64,000 nucleotides of DNA, taken from positions 1-64,000 of the forward strand of contig JAWKQB010000003.1 of NCBI GenBank assembly GCA_041390365.1, written 5' to 3'. Within the stretch, counting starts at the first letter, position 1, and each line of letters opens with the position of its first letter. This document shows positions 43,975-52,699 of this stretch, in pieces. Under the pieces are notes generated by a model that was not told the origin of the DNA, did no database searches, and was given only the letters and a program-made list of their open reading frames with translations. Both the position numbers and the translations under genes were made by a program. This DNA comes from Syntrophotaleaceae bacterium. Its GTDB lineage: Bacteria > Desulfobacterota > Desulfuromonadia > Desulfuromonadales > Syntrophotaleaceae.

Positions 43975-44367
43975 ATGAAAGGTTTGCTCATTCGCTGGTT
44001 GATCTTGACGGTGGCCATCATGGCCGCCGCCTATGTCCTGAAGGGGATCGAGGTGCCCGGTTTCTTTTCGGCCTTTTTCGCGGCCGCCATACTCGGCATC
44101 CTGAACGCACTGCTCCGGCCGATCCTGCTGTTCATCACCCTGCCGCTGAACATTCTGACCCTGGGATTGTTCACCTTCGTCATCAACGCCCTGATTCTGA
44201 TGATGGCGTCCGGCGTCATCAAGGGTTTGGAAGTGCACGGTTTCTGGTGGGCGGTCCTCGGTTCCCTGATCATCAGCGCGGTCAGCTGGCTGTTGACCTC
44301 GCTGATCAATGACAAGGGCCACATGGAGGTGATCAGTCTGCGGAAGCGGAACGGTCGCTGGGAATGA
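43975..44367 (+). CDS. Phage holin-like / YvlD-type membrane protein
   Basis: A 130-aa inner-membrane protein with four hydrophobic segments (LILTVAIMAAAYVL, FFAAAILGILNALL, FITLPLNILTLGLFTFVINAL, FWWAVLGSLIISAVSWLL). The pattern matches the small membrane family annotated as phage holin family IV or YvlD-like; most chromosomal copies are not phage genes and their function is unknown. GAGGGAGG precedes the start. It stands between the FAS1 terminator and the GTTGTC repeat copy 2, so it is probably monocistronic. Confidence 0.82.
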   Translation: MKGLLIRWLILTVAIMAAAYVLKGIEVPGFFSAFFAAAILGILNALLRPILLFITLPLNILTLGLFTFVINALILMMASGVIKGLEVHGFWWAVLGSLIISAVSWLLTSLINDKGHMEVISLRKRNGRWE

Positions 44368-44381
44368 GTTGGGAACTCTTT

Positions 44382-44481
44382 TCGTTGTCAGTGTAGCGGT
44401 AGCGGAACGGTTGTCGTTGTCGTAATCGCAGTCGATTCCTGTGGCGGCGATTTCGACAACGACAACGACAACGACAACGAG
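44382..44481. repeat. GTTGTC-rich inverted-repeat element, copy 2
   Basis: It begins CGTTGTCAGTGTAGCGG and matches copy 1 nearly base for base over about 75 bases. The 3' arm has expanded to at least four CGACAA units (44454-44481), a sign of slippage. Confidence 0.85.
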
Positions 44482-44569
44482 TTTTACCTCAACAGGACTA
44501 TTTTGGATGAGGCCTGGTGCATATCCAGGTTGAATTAATTTTTCATCCAGTGAAAAAGGAAGGGGTTTC

Positions 44570-44947
44570 ATGCTGCGCAAAATCAGTTGCGGATACGCCG
44601 CCGGAACGGTCGGCGCTCTGGTGGCCGCAGGGGTTCTCTGGCTGCTCGTGCGCGAAGGCGTCACGGCCTGGATGGGTATTTCCTGGCATCCGCGCATGTC
44701 CAGGGACTGGCTGGTGGTCCGGCTCTTCTGGGGCGGTATTTTCGGCCTCCCCCTGGCCCTGCCGATTCTGGAAAACCGGGTGATCCTGCGCGGGCTGGTT
44801 GCGGCGGCGGTGCCCGCCGCCTACACCCTGATGGTGCTGTTTTCCCGTGCCGGGCTGGGCTATGGCGCCTTGACCCCGGTGCTGATCGGCTCCATATTCG
44901 CCCTGTGGGGCATTTGCGCCGCCGGCTGGTATCGTCAATCCCGCTGA
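44570..44947 (+). CDS. Hypothetical membrane protein, 125 aa
   Basis: A small integral membrane protein with hydrophobic segments at about residues 7-27 (YAAGTVGALVAAGVLWLL), 50-70 (LFWGGIFGLPLALPIL), 73-93 (VILRGLVAAAVPAAYTLMVLF) and 98-118 (LTPVLIGSIFALWGICAA). GGAAGGGG lies upstream of the ATG. I do not recognise a family. It is followed 66 bases later by the M23 peptidase gene on the same strand, so the two may share a transcript. Confidence 0.7.
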   Translation: MLRKISCGYAAGTVGALVAAGVLWLLVREGVTAWMGISWHPRMSRDWLVVRLFWGGIFGLPLALPILENRVILRGLVAAAVPAAYTLMVLFSRAGLGYGALTPVLIGSIFALWGICAAGWYRQSR

Positions 44948-45013
44948 CCAGTTTCCTGCCATCACTTCAACAAATCAACATACTGTCAAATCAAACCTCA
45001 AGGGAGAAGGTTC

Positions 45014-46324
45014 GTGAAACATTACGCTTTGATCATTCTGATTCTTGCACTGCTGGCATCCGCCGGAGGTTTTTTCCTGTTCCGCGACGCCGATGCCCCA
45101 ACCCTGGAGTTGACCCCCGCGGCCGGTCCCGTCTCCGCATCCCGTCCCTTGTCCCTCGCTCTGAAGGATGAGGGGGCGGGTCTGAAAAGCGTTCAAGTCA
45201 GCGTGACCCAGAACGGGCAGACCACCGAACTGCTCAATACCGCCTACGATCGCGGTACGGCATCGGAAACCGTGAACCTGAGCCTTGCCGAAGCCAAGCT
45301 GGTCAACGGCCCCCTGTCCCTGCAGATCAAGGCGACCGACCACGCCTTTTTCGCCAACACGGCGGAACAGAACGTGACGTTCGACTTCGATTCCCGCGCA
45401 CCTGTCGTATCGGTTCTGTCCACCGCTCACAATATCTACGAGGGGGGGACCGCTCTGGTGCTTTACAAAATCTCCGAAGAGGTGGAGCGTAACGGTGTTC
45501 AGGTCGGGAACTGGTTTTTTCCGGGTTATCTGCAGGAGGGCGGCTACTACGCCTGCCTGTTCGCCTACCCCTTCGATCTGGGGAAGGAGACTTTTTTGCC
45601 CCGGATCATCGCCGTGGACCGTGCCGGCAACGAGCGCAAGGCCGGTTTCTACTATCACACCAATGCCCGCCCTGCCCGCAAGGACAGGATCAACATCACC
45701 GACGGCTTTCTCGACAGCAAGATGCCCGAATTTCAGGATCTTTTCCCCGATGCTGAAAACATGCTCGATATCTTCCTGCGGGTCAACCGCGAACTGCGCA
45801 CGCAGAACCGGGCAAAGCTGAAGGAAATCGGAGCGCGGACGGCAAGCAGCCCCACCTGGCAGGGGACCTTCCTGCGTCTGCCCAACGCCGCCAATCGGGC
45901 TCAGTTCAACGAGGTACGCACCTATGTTTACAACGGCAACGAAATAGACCAGCAGACCCACCTCGGCCATGACCTGGCGTCCCTGGCCCAATCACCGGTG
46001 CCTGCGGGCAATGCGGGCGAAGTTGTCTTTGCGGATTATCTCGGAATTTACGGTCAGGTCGTGATCATCGATCACGGTCTGGGCCTCCAATCCCTGTACG
46101 CCCATCTGAGCAGCATCGATGTCGATGCCGGAACCATGGTCGAAAAGGGGCAGATCATCGGCCGCACCGGCACCAGCGGCCTGGCGGGAGGAGATCACCT
46201 CCACTTCGGCATCATTCTCTCCGGCCTGCCCGTCGACCCCATCGAATGGTGGGACCCGAACTGGATCAAGAACAACTTCACCGACAAATGGCAGGATGCC
46301 CTCTCCCTGCCGGCAGGCAACTGA
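45014..46324 (+). CDS. M23-family (LytM) cell-wall metallopeptidase
   Basis: A 436-aa protein with an N-terminal membrane anchor (YALIILILALLASAGGFFLF, residues 3-24) and a periplasmic part. Residues about 30-130 look like an Ig-like beta domain. The C-terminal LytM domain has the zinc ligands in THLGHDLAS (about residue 315, HxxxD) and GGDHLHFGI (about 395, HxH), with YAHLSSIDVDAGTMVEKGQ between, so it should cleave peptidoglycan cross-links. The start is a GTG with AGGGAGAAGG upstream. A bidirectional terminator follows at 46349. Confidence 0.9.
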   Translation: MKHYALIILILALLASAGGFFLFRDADAPTLELTPAAGPVSASRPLSLALKDEGAGLKSVQVSVTQNGQTTELLNTAYDRGTASETVNLSLAEAKLVNGPLSLQIKATDHAFFANTAEQNVTFDFDSRAPVVSVLSTAHNIYEGGTALVLYKISEEVERNGVQVGNWFFPGYLQEGGYYACLFAYPFDLGKETFLPRIIAVDRAGNERKAGFYYHTNARPARKDRINITDGFLDSKMPEFQDLFPDAENMLDIFLRVNRELRTQNRAKLKEIGARTASSPTWQGTFLRLPNAANRAQFNEVRTYVYNGNEIDQQTHLGHDLASLAQSPVPAGNAGEVVFADYLGIYGQVVIIDHGLGLQSLYAHLSSIDVDAGTMVEKGQIIGRTGTSGLAGGDHLHFGIILSGLPVDPIEWWDPNWIKNNFTDKWQDALSLPAGN

Positions 46325-46348
46325 CCCTTGTCATACAAAAGCTCGAAA

Positions 46349-46383
46349 AAAAGCGGCTGCCCCCTTATGGAGCAGCCGCTTTT
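46349..46383. terminator. Bidirectional terminator between M23 and deaminase genes
   Basis: AAAAGCGGCTGC (46349-46360) and GCAGCCGCTTTT (46372-46383) form a perfect 12-base stem with A/T runs on both sides, serving convergent genes. Confidence 0.9.
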
Positions 46384-46402
46384 CTTTTCCTGATTGCCGT
46401 CT

Positions 46403-46484
46403 TCGTTGTCGTTGTCGTAATCGAACACAACAGAACGACTACGATAACGAAAACCGCTCCGCTGCCGCTTCACTGACAACGAGA
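46403..46484. repeat. GTTGTC-rich inverted-repeat element, copy 3 (inverted, diverged)
   Basis: Read on the minus strand it begins CGTTGTCAGTGAAGCGG and follows the same layout as copies 1 and 2 with several substitutions. It lies between the M23 terminator and the deaminase stop. Confidence 0.75.
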
Positions 46485-46501
46485 CATTTTTCGACAAACT
46501 G

Positions 46502-47176
46502 TCAGTGGTTGTGTTCCTGCTCCTTCTGCACCGTTCTTCTGCCCGGAACATCCCGCATCGAATGACTGAACAGTTCCTCGGCAAGTTTGCGCAGGGCCGG
46601 AGAGCAGTCAGCCTGCCGGAAATCCCGGCCGGCGGCGAACTTTTTCCAGAACTCGGGCAGCATGTCCATATGTTGCACCATGCCGCCCCTGTCATCCGGG
46701 GCAATGTAGATCATCTGGCGAATGCCGGAATTAATGATCCGGGTGAGGCACATCGGGCAGGGCTCGACGGAGGATACCAGGAGCAGATTTCCGCATTCGC
46801 GAGGATTCACGCCGCTTTTATCGAAACCCTTTTTTTTCACCCGGTCCTCGTAACGGTTCAGCAGATCCATTTCGGCGTGCATGTCGCTGCGGAAATAGGG
46901 GGTATACTGGCGGTTGCGGCCCCGCTCCACCACTTCTCCCGTGGCTCCGTTCACCAGACAGGCACCGATCCCCCCCGAACCTTCCTTCAAACTGACAAGT
47001 GCTTCCCTGACCACCAGCAGCCCGACCGCATCGTCATGATACCGGGGGTCGGGTACATAACTCTCGATGCGGGACTCCAGGTCGGCTATATCCCGGGCAA
47101 GAGCCCGATCCGTGATCCCCATGGCGGGAAGCAGGAAGCAGCAAGCCAACAGAATGTGACGGGCAGTGAATTTCAT
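46502..47176 (-). CDS. Secreted cytidine-deaminase-fold protein
   Basis: A 224-aa protein with a Sec-type signal peptide (HILLACCFLLPAMGITDRALA, cleavage about residue 27) followed by a nucleoside/cytidine deaminase domain. The zinc site is complete: His100-Ala-Glu102 (MHAEMDLLN) and Cys140/Cys143 (VEPCPMCLTRI). GGIGACLVNGATGEVV and SGIRQMIYIAPDD are further family elements. The closest intracellular relatives are guanine deaminase and TadA; an exported version is unusual because its substrate would have to be in the periplasm. It stands alone, convergent with the M23 gene. The substrate is unknown. Confidence 0.88.
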   Translation of the reverse strand: MKFTARHILLACCFLLPAMGITDRALARDIADLESRIESYVPDPRYHDDAVGLLVVREALVSLKEGSGGIGACLVNGATGEVVERGRNRQYTPYFRSDMHAEMDLLNRYEDRVKKKGFDKSGVNPRECGNLLLVSSVEPCPMCLTRIINSGIRQMIYIAPDDRGGMVQHMDMLPEFWKKFAAGRDFRQADCSPALRKLAEELFSHSMRDVPGRRTVQKEQEHNH

Positions 47177-47489
47177 CGGGACAGCCTTCCGAACGAGATA
47201 AATAAAAATTAAATGTCATCGGGCATCTTGGCCTCGCGACTTCATCAGCTACTTTATAGCACGGGCAGACCGGCGGGAAAAAATAAAAACTTGAGAGAGG
47301 CGGGAGCCGTTCAACGGCCGAAATCTAATTGATTACATATCGTTACAGGGCCTCGAATAGCGACTGAAAGGCTCGATTTAGCGATGTTTTTTGTCAGCGA
47401 AGGGGCTGCTATTTTTCTTCCATCCAGGTTATATTTGTAAGAAAAAGAAGCTTGGCTGACCTGACTTCTGCTCATGAGGGGAGTCGAAA
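47177..47489. other. Divergent intergenic region
   Basis: About 310 AT-richer bases between the deaminase and histidine kinase genes. It should hold promoters for both; I see no consensus hexamers, repeat or RNA gene. Confidence 0.4.
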
Positions 47490-47501
47490 CTGAAAAAGCC
47501 G

Positions 47502-49556
47502 TTGATCATAATCGGAACCTGTTACGCGATTTTCCTGGTTGTGCTTCTGATCACGTCCTGGCCGGTTTTTATAGGAAGTTTTCTTTCTCTGGAAGACAGG
47601 GAAATTGAGCAGGATATAAAACAGGCATTGTCCACACTGGACTATACCGTCGACCAGTTGAGCATATCGGTCGGCGACTACTCGGGCTGGGATGAAAGCT
47701 ATCGGTTCATCCAGGACGCCAACAGGGAATTCATCAAGACCAATCTGGACGACAAGATCTTTCCCATGCTGCGGATCGACATGCTGCTTTATGTCGACCT
47801 CAGCGGCAGGATCGTCTATGAGCAGGGGATCGACCACTTGAGCACAAGGCCGATTTCTCTGGAGAGTCTTCACCCCTACATCACGCGAGACAGCCCCCTG
47901 GTTCAGCACGACACGCCGAAAAGCGAGGTTTCCGGGATTCTGCGGCTTCCCGAAGGTCCACTTCTCATCGCTTCCCGGCCGATCCTCACCAGCCGGTTCA
48001 CCGGGCCGGTCCGGGGTGCCCTGATCATGGCCCGGTTTCTCGATGCCGCGGAACTGGCCCATCTGCGCGAAATATCCCTTCTGCCCATCAGGATTTTCCC
48101 GGTTGGAGATCGCTTAATGCCGGCCGATGTCCGCGCCTTTCTGCAATCTCCAGCATCGGGCAAAAGTCTCAAGGTTTACCGGAAAAGCCCGGATCGGATT
48201 GCCGGTTATTCCATGATCGAGAATGTTTTCGGAGAGCCGGCCCTGGTTCTGGAAGTCGAGATCCCACGAAGCGCCTATCGTCAGGGAGTGATCGCCATTC
48301 GCTACTTTACCGCATGGGTTGGGGGAATAGGCCTGGCGGCAGCGGTCACAGCCTCCCTCCTGTACTTCCGGATGATCAAATACCGGCAAAAGGAGCTGGA
48401 AACCCAGGCTCTGTACAGTTCGGTGGTTCAGCAAGCCTCCGAAGGGATCGTCCTGGTCGATCCGGCAGACAAAAGAATCCTTGAAGCCAATACCGCCTTT
48501 GCCGAGATCCTTGGATATTCGAAAATCGAACTTCGCGGCATGACCCTCTATGAAATTTTTGCGGGGCCTTCTTCAGGCGTGGATAAGGATGTGGCGGGGG
48601 TGAAAATCAGCAAACAGCGGTTTCTCGGCGAAAGGACCTTTCGTCGCAAGGATGGGGGGCTTGTCCTGGTCGAACAATCAGCCAACATCATTCCCGGGGA
48701 AAAAGAGGTTTTGTGCATGGTCCTGCGCGATATCACCGAGCGGAAGAGAGTGGAGGAAATACTCAGGGAAAAAGGGGAGCAGCTCGAGGCCTTGAACAGC
48801 ACGCTCGAACAGAGGGTGCAGGATGAAGTTGCCAAGAACCGGGAAAAAGACCACGTACTGATCCAGCAGAACCGTCAGGCGGCCATGGGAGAGATGGTGG
48901 ACCACATCGCCCATCAATGGAAGCAGCCCCTGACCTCACTGTCGATCACAGCCCAGCTCCTGGAGGACAGTTACCGCAACCATGAACTGACGGACGAACT
49001 GGTCGAGGAAGCCACCGGGAAAATGGAGGACCTGGTGCAGCATATGTCGCAGACGATCGAGGTCTTCAGGGACTTTTACAGTCCGGACAAGCGAAAAATC
49101 GTCTTCAATATCAAGGAATCGATCGACCTGGCACTTTCCTTCATCGCTTCGGCCCTCAGGCTGGATTCGATCGAGGTCGAAATGGAGGCGGAGCCCCGGT
49201 TGATGGCCGCCGGATATCCCAAGGAATATACCCAGGTGCTCCTGAATCTCCTCTCCAACGCCAGGGATGCGCTGAAACAGACAAATCCGGAAAAACCCCG
49301 GATCAAAATCAGCGGGTTTGCAGAGGATAACCGGGTAGTCGTGCTGATTGCCGACAATGCCGGGGGAATCCCCGAAGGGATTATGGAGAGGATATTCGAC
49401 CCCTATTTTTCCACCAAGGGAGAAAGCGGGGGTACAGGGGTCGGTCTCTACATGTCAAGGAACATCATCGAAAAGAATATGGGTGGAAAGCTGGAGGTCC
49501 GGATGATCGAAAAAGGAGCCGAATTCAGGATTGAAGTGCCGTGCGCTCTTTGCTGA
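47502..49556 (+). CDS. CHASE4-PAS sensor histidine kinase
   Basis: A 684-aa membrane-bound kinase. After an N-terminal membrane helix (YAIFLVVLLITSWPVFIG) a periplasmic CHASE4 domain spans about residues 35-255 (DYTVDQLSISVGDYSGWDES). A second helix (AWVGGIGLAAAVTASLLYF) leads to a PAS domain (about 304-415), a coiled coil, the phospho-acceptor His in HIAHQWKQPLTS (about 470) and an HATPase domain (NLLSNARDAL, IADNAGGIPEG, GGTGVGLYMS). The first in-frame TTG is at 47502, but a CTG at 47490 lies six bases after GAGGGGAG and would add LKKP, a natural N-terminus for the helix. No response regulator is adjacent. Confidence 0.93.
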   Translation: MIIIGTCYAIFLVVLLITSWPVFIGSFLSLEDREIEQDIKQALSTLDYTVDQLSISVGDYSGWDESYRFIQDANREFIKTNLDDKIFPMLRIDMLLYVDLSGRIVYEQGIDHLSTRPISLESLHPYITRDSPLVQHDTPKSEVSGILRLPEGPLLIASRPILTSRFTGPVRGALIMARFLDAAELAHLREISLLPIRIFPVGDRLMPADVRAFLQSPASGKSLKVYRKSPDRIAGYSMIENVFGEPALVLEVEIPRSAYRQGVIAIRYFTAWVGGIGLAAAVTASLLYFRMIKYRQKELETQALYSSVVQQASEGIVLVDPADKRILEANTAFAEILGYSKIELRGMTLYEIFAGPSSGVDKDVAGVKISKQRFLGERTFRRKDGGLVLVEQSANIIPGEKEVLCMVLRDITERKRVEEILREKGEQLEALNSTLEQRVQDEVAKNREKDHVLIQQNRQAAMGEMVDHIAHQWKQPLTSLSITAQLLEDSYRNHELTDELVEEATGKMEDLVQHMSQTIEVFRDFYSPDKRKIVFNIKESIDLALSFIASALRLDSIEVEMEAEPRLMAAGYPKEYTQVLLNLLSNARDALKQTNPEKPRIKISGFAEDNRVVVLIADNAGGIPEGIMERIFDPYFSTKGESGGTGVGLYMSRNIIEKNMGGKLEVRMIEKGAEFRIEVPCALC

Positions 49557-49608
49557 AAAGGAATCCGGAGAAAGCTTCAGGGAAGCTCCTGTCGAATGAT
49601 GTGCTGGA

Positions 49609-50862
49609 TTACCGCTTTTCACTTTGCGAATCGGACAGATTCCCGGCGACAAGCAGTCCACTCTCCGAACAGGTCTCACAATCGATCTTTCGCTTACAGG
49701 TCTCCTTCCAGCAGCGAAAACCGTCCTTCAAACCGCAAAAGGTTCGCTCCAGATGAATATCCGAGTTGGATTTGAGCAGCACCACCTCGTTTTCAACGCA
49801 ACTCTCCGCAAGAAAACGGCAGGCGGATTCCATGCTGTCGATGGTGAAAAGCCGGTTTTCCAGCTCGGGGGTAAGCATCTTCCTGACGTATGCCGATTTG
49901 TCTCCTACGAAAACAACCCGGTCCGCCACCTCCAGCGCCTGCCGGGCCATGGCCCGATATCTTCTGGAGTCCGCGCCCCCGGTATCGGAAAAGGAGCCGA
50001 AGACGATGGTTTTGCGGGGAGCGGCGACATCCTTCATCAGCGCAACCACCTTTGGAACGCTCCAGTAGGGCGCCTTGACGGTATCCTTGAGAAACCAGGA
50101 CCCGCCGGGCCCCTGGTGAATCGACAGGCGGCTGGGGAAAGATTTAACCCCCTTCAGGGAAACCCCGCATTGGGCCAGGGGTATGCCGACGGCGAGGGCA
50201 CCCGCAACGGCAGCCAGCAGGGACGTGGCCAACAGATCGCCGAACAGGGCGGTTTCCAGTCGAATACTTTCGCCCTGATAAGTTACCGTCATCGCAAGAC
50301 CCTCCGGCCAGATCGCCCGGACGTCGCTGCCCCGCACCTCGGCCTGCTCGGAAAACCCGTAGGTCATCACTTTGGCCCGGGTGCGCTGCCCCATGGCCAG
50401 GACGTGGGGATCGTCGACGTTAAGGACCGCAACCCCGGTTTTCGGCAAAGACTCGATCAGCAACCCTTTTTCAGCGGCCGTCCCCTCCAGGGTCCTGAAA
50501 CTGGTGTAATGATCCAGCCCGATGGTGGTCACGATGCCGACATGGGGCATGAGAACCGATACGATCTTCTTCATGTCGCCGGGGGAGGCAATTCCGGCCT
50601 CCTGGACCAAATATCGATAGGGAGTCCGCATCTTGCGCATGTTCTTGCGGATCGCCTTGGCCCCGTTCCGATGGACGCCCACATAGCAGGAGCCGCAGTC
50701 GCTGAGAATCTTTCCCAAAAAATGGGTGGCGCTGGTTTTGCCGCAGCTTCCGGTCACGGCCAGAATTTCAGTTTTCGCAAGATAGCCGAACCTGCGGGTT
50801 ACAATCGCTCGGATTTTACGCAGAATCTGACGGGGATGGTACGGACTGTCTTTTGAAATCAT
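49609..50862 (-). CDS. Divergent Mur-ligase-family protein
   Basis: A 417-aa ATP-dependent ligase of the Mur/FPGS fold. The P-loop is AVTGSCGKTSATHFLGK; the central domain contains VQEAGIASPGDMKKI, GIVTTIGLDHYTSFRTLEGTAAEK and VLNVDDPHV; the C-terminal domain has KTIVFGSFSDTGG. In MurF-type enzymes a DxYNANP motif precedes the C-terminal domain; here the equivalent reads LKDTVKAPYWSV, so the substrate probably differs from UDP-MurNAc-tripeptide. The C-terminus carries a cysteine cluster (CWKETCKRKIDCETC). It follows a glycosyltransferase gene by 18 bases, suggesting assembly of a glycan-peptide conjugate. Confidence 0.85.
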   Translation of the reverse strand: MISKDSPYHPRQILRKIRAIVTRRFGYLAKTEILAVTGSCGKTSATHFLGKILSDCGSCYVGVHRNGAKAIRKNMRKMRTPYRYLVQEAGIASPGDMKKIVSVLMPHVGIVTTIGLDHYTSFRTLEGTAAEKGLLIESLPKTGVAVLNVDDPHVLAMGQRTRAKVMTYGFSEQAEVRGSDVRAIWPEGLAMTVTYQGESIRLETALFGDLLATSLLAAVAGALAVGIPLAQCGVSLKGVKSFPSRLSIHQGPGGSWFLKDTVKAPYWSVPKVVALMKDVAAPRKTIVFGSFSDTGGADSRRYRAMARQALEVADRVVFVGDKSAYVRKMLTPELENRLFTIDSMESACRFLAESCVENEVVLLKSNSDIHLERTFCGLKDGFRCWKETCKRKIDCETCSESGLLVAGNLSDSQSEKR

Positions 50863-50880
50863 TGCATCCTCACCTGCTGT

Positions 50881-51912
50881 TCAACTCAAAAGATGATGGC
50901 CGCCCGCAATAAAATCGGGCCGTTTTCCGCCGCTCACCTGCCGAAAAATACGATCCAGCATAACGGCTTCCCGGATCAAGGTCTGCGGCGGGTCCATCGG
51001 CCGGGACAAGCGCCGGCGCAGTTCCGGTTGCTGCAAAAGATCCAACGCCTTCCTTGTGAACTCTTCGGCGGAATCGTACAACAGACCCTGCCGACCCGTT
51101 TGGAAAGCCACGCGGTTTCCGGGGATGTTTCTGGCGAGGATCGGCACTCCGAGACAGGCGGCTTCCTGCAGGCTGTTGGAAAAACCTTCGCTGCTGGAAT
51201 TGCCGAGAACCACATCGGCTGCCCGCAGTACATCGGTCATCTTATCGGGTTCAATCTCTCCGGCATAGACCGCCCAGGGACGCTCCCGCACGGCCTGCAG
51301 AAAACTTTCTGCGTAGTCCCTGTCGAGAACGGGTCCACAGAAAACCAGGCGACAATCCTGACCGGGGGCGACCCGGTCGAACATGTCCAGAAGGTCCCTG
51401 TTCCCCTTCACGGGACGGAGACCCGCGGGATGCAGAAACAGAACCGTACTCGAGGGGATGTCCAGCCGCCTCCGCAGATCGCAACGCCCCTGGCCGAAAT
51501 CCACTGCCGGCGGTACATGATGCAGCTTCGGCCGCCATTCGGGAAAATCAAGGGCCAACTGCTCCCGGGTCAGGGGGTTGATGGTGATAATGGCACCAGC
51601 CTCGGCCAGGATTCGCAAAATGACCGGACTCTGCCCGGGATCGTGGAGCCCCTGGTTGACGTCGGTGCCGGTCAGGGTCACCGTCCAGGGTCTTGCGCGG
51701 GAATAGGGGCAGGCCAGCCAGGGGTAGCCGCAGCGGTAGGCGTGCAGCACATTGACGACATCCGGAGAGAAGTCCCCGATCCTGTCCGCCAGCCCTTTTT
51801 CCTCATGCAGGACAGGGACAATCAGGACGCTGTGCCCGAGGTTTTCCAGGCCCTTTGCCTGACGGCGGGCTGAAATCCAGTTCCCTGTTGCGAAGGGTTG
51901 CTCCGGTGTCAA
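50881..51912 (-). CDS. GT4-family glycosyltransferase
   Basis: A GT-B fold glycosyltransferase of about 343 aa. The C-terminal nucleotide-sugar domain has VLFLHPAGLRPVKGNRDLLD and NSSSEGFSNSLQEAACLGVPILARN, the E-x7-E type motif of GT4. The N-terminal acceptor domain includes NVLHAYRCGYPWLACPYSRA. The called start is TTG at 51912; reading 15 bases further gives (L)RILILTPEQPF, a typical GT4 N-terminus starting with a CTG after GGAG. Membrane segments are absent. It lies between yajD and the Mur-ligase gene on the same strand; acceptor and donor are unknown. Confidence 0.88.
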   Translation of the reverse strand: MTPEQPFATGNWISARRQAKGLENLGHSVLIVPVLHEEKGLADRIGDFSPDVVNVLHAYRCGYPWLACPYSRARPWTVTLTGTDVNQGLHDPGQSPVILRILAEAGAIITINPLTREQLALDFPEWRPKLHHVPPAVDFGQGRCDLRRRLDIPSSTVLFLHPAGLRPVKGNRDLLDMFDRVAPGQDCRLVFCGPVLDRDYAESFLQAVRERPWAVYAGEIEPDKMTDVLRAADVVLGNSSSEGFSNSLQEAACLGVPILARNIPGNRVAFQTGRQGLLYDSAEEFTRKALDLLQQPELRRRLSRPMDPPQTLIREAVMLDRIFRQVSGGKRPDFIAGGHHLLS

Positions 51913-51950
51913 AATCAGGATTCGCAGAACGATTCTCCGGCCAATCGGAC

Positions 51951-52334
51951 TTACTTGGGGCCTTTGAGGCGACCTTCAAGAGCCGCGAAAGGCGAATGAA
52001 CCAGGGAGGGCCGGGTCGAGGCAGCTGCGGGAGACTCCTCCCGACGATCTTCCTGCACGCCCCGCGTATGCTCATGATCGTGGCAGTAGATGCAGAGCAG
52101 TTCCCAATTGCTGCCGTCCGGGGGATTGTTGTCGTGGTTGTGATCGATATGGTGAACGGTCAGTTCCCGCAGTTTCTTGCCCTCGAATTCCCGCCCGCAC
52201 CGGCCGCAGACCGGAGAGAAAAGCTTCAAGGCCTTTTCCCGGTATCCGGCCTGGCGATCCTGCTGTTCCCTGCGCATCCCGGCGACCAGGCGGTCGAGCT
52301 GTTCGGCTTTCTGTTTGTCTTTGGAATCGGCCAT
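51951..52334 (-). CDS. yajD: YajD-type HNH nuclease
   Basis: A 127-aa HNH protein very close in wording to E. coli YajD: YREKALKLFSPVCGRCGREF, LRELTVHHIDHNHDNNP and DGSNWELLCIYCHDHEH. The zinc ligands are two CxxC pairs, and the HNH core HHIDH...N...H is complete. Start MADSKDKQKA is chosen; an ATG 51 bases upstream lacks support. YajD's biological role is unsettled. It is the first gene of a minus-strand trio with a glycosyltransferase and a Mur ligase. Confidence 0.9.
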   Translation of the reverse strand: MADSKDKQKAEQLDRLVAGMRREQQDRQAGYREKALKLFSPVCGRCGREFEGKKLRELTVHHIDHNHDNNPPDGSNWELLCIYCHDHEHTRGVQEDRREESPAAASTRPSLVHSPFAALEGRLKGPK

Positions 52335-52699
52335 CGATTTGAACCTGTCATTTTTCTGAAGCTGACTGTCAAAAAAACAGCTCAATGAATCGGATTAATT
52401 TATAGCATGGGTCTTCCGGAGGGCAAGGGAAAATCCTGATTCCGGCAGGATCCGAGCGGAACAGCGTGCGTTTCCGTACGAATCAGCAGAGAGCTGAGGC
52501 TGCGAATGGATCTGCGCCGGTAATTTCGGGGAGGAAACCACCATGCCTTTTGCCTGGCAGCGGTTCCGCGTTTTCAAGTCTTCCCGGCCTTGCCCTGGAC
52601 CTGTCCTCTCCTATAAACTTTAAGTCGGTATCGAAACGAAAAGGTTTTGATGCTCCTCGATTACGACCTTGCCCTTAATCCAATCACTAACAGAAGTGG
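52335..52699. other. Divergent intergenic region between yajD and selO
   Basis: About 365 bases. I see no gene, tRNA or strong terminator. It should contain the divergent promoters; no clear hexamers were found. Confidence 0.4.
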
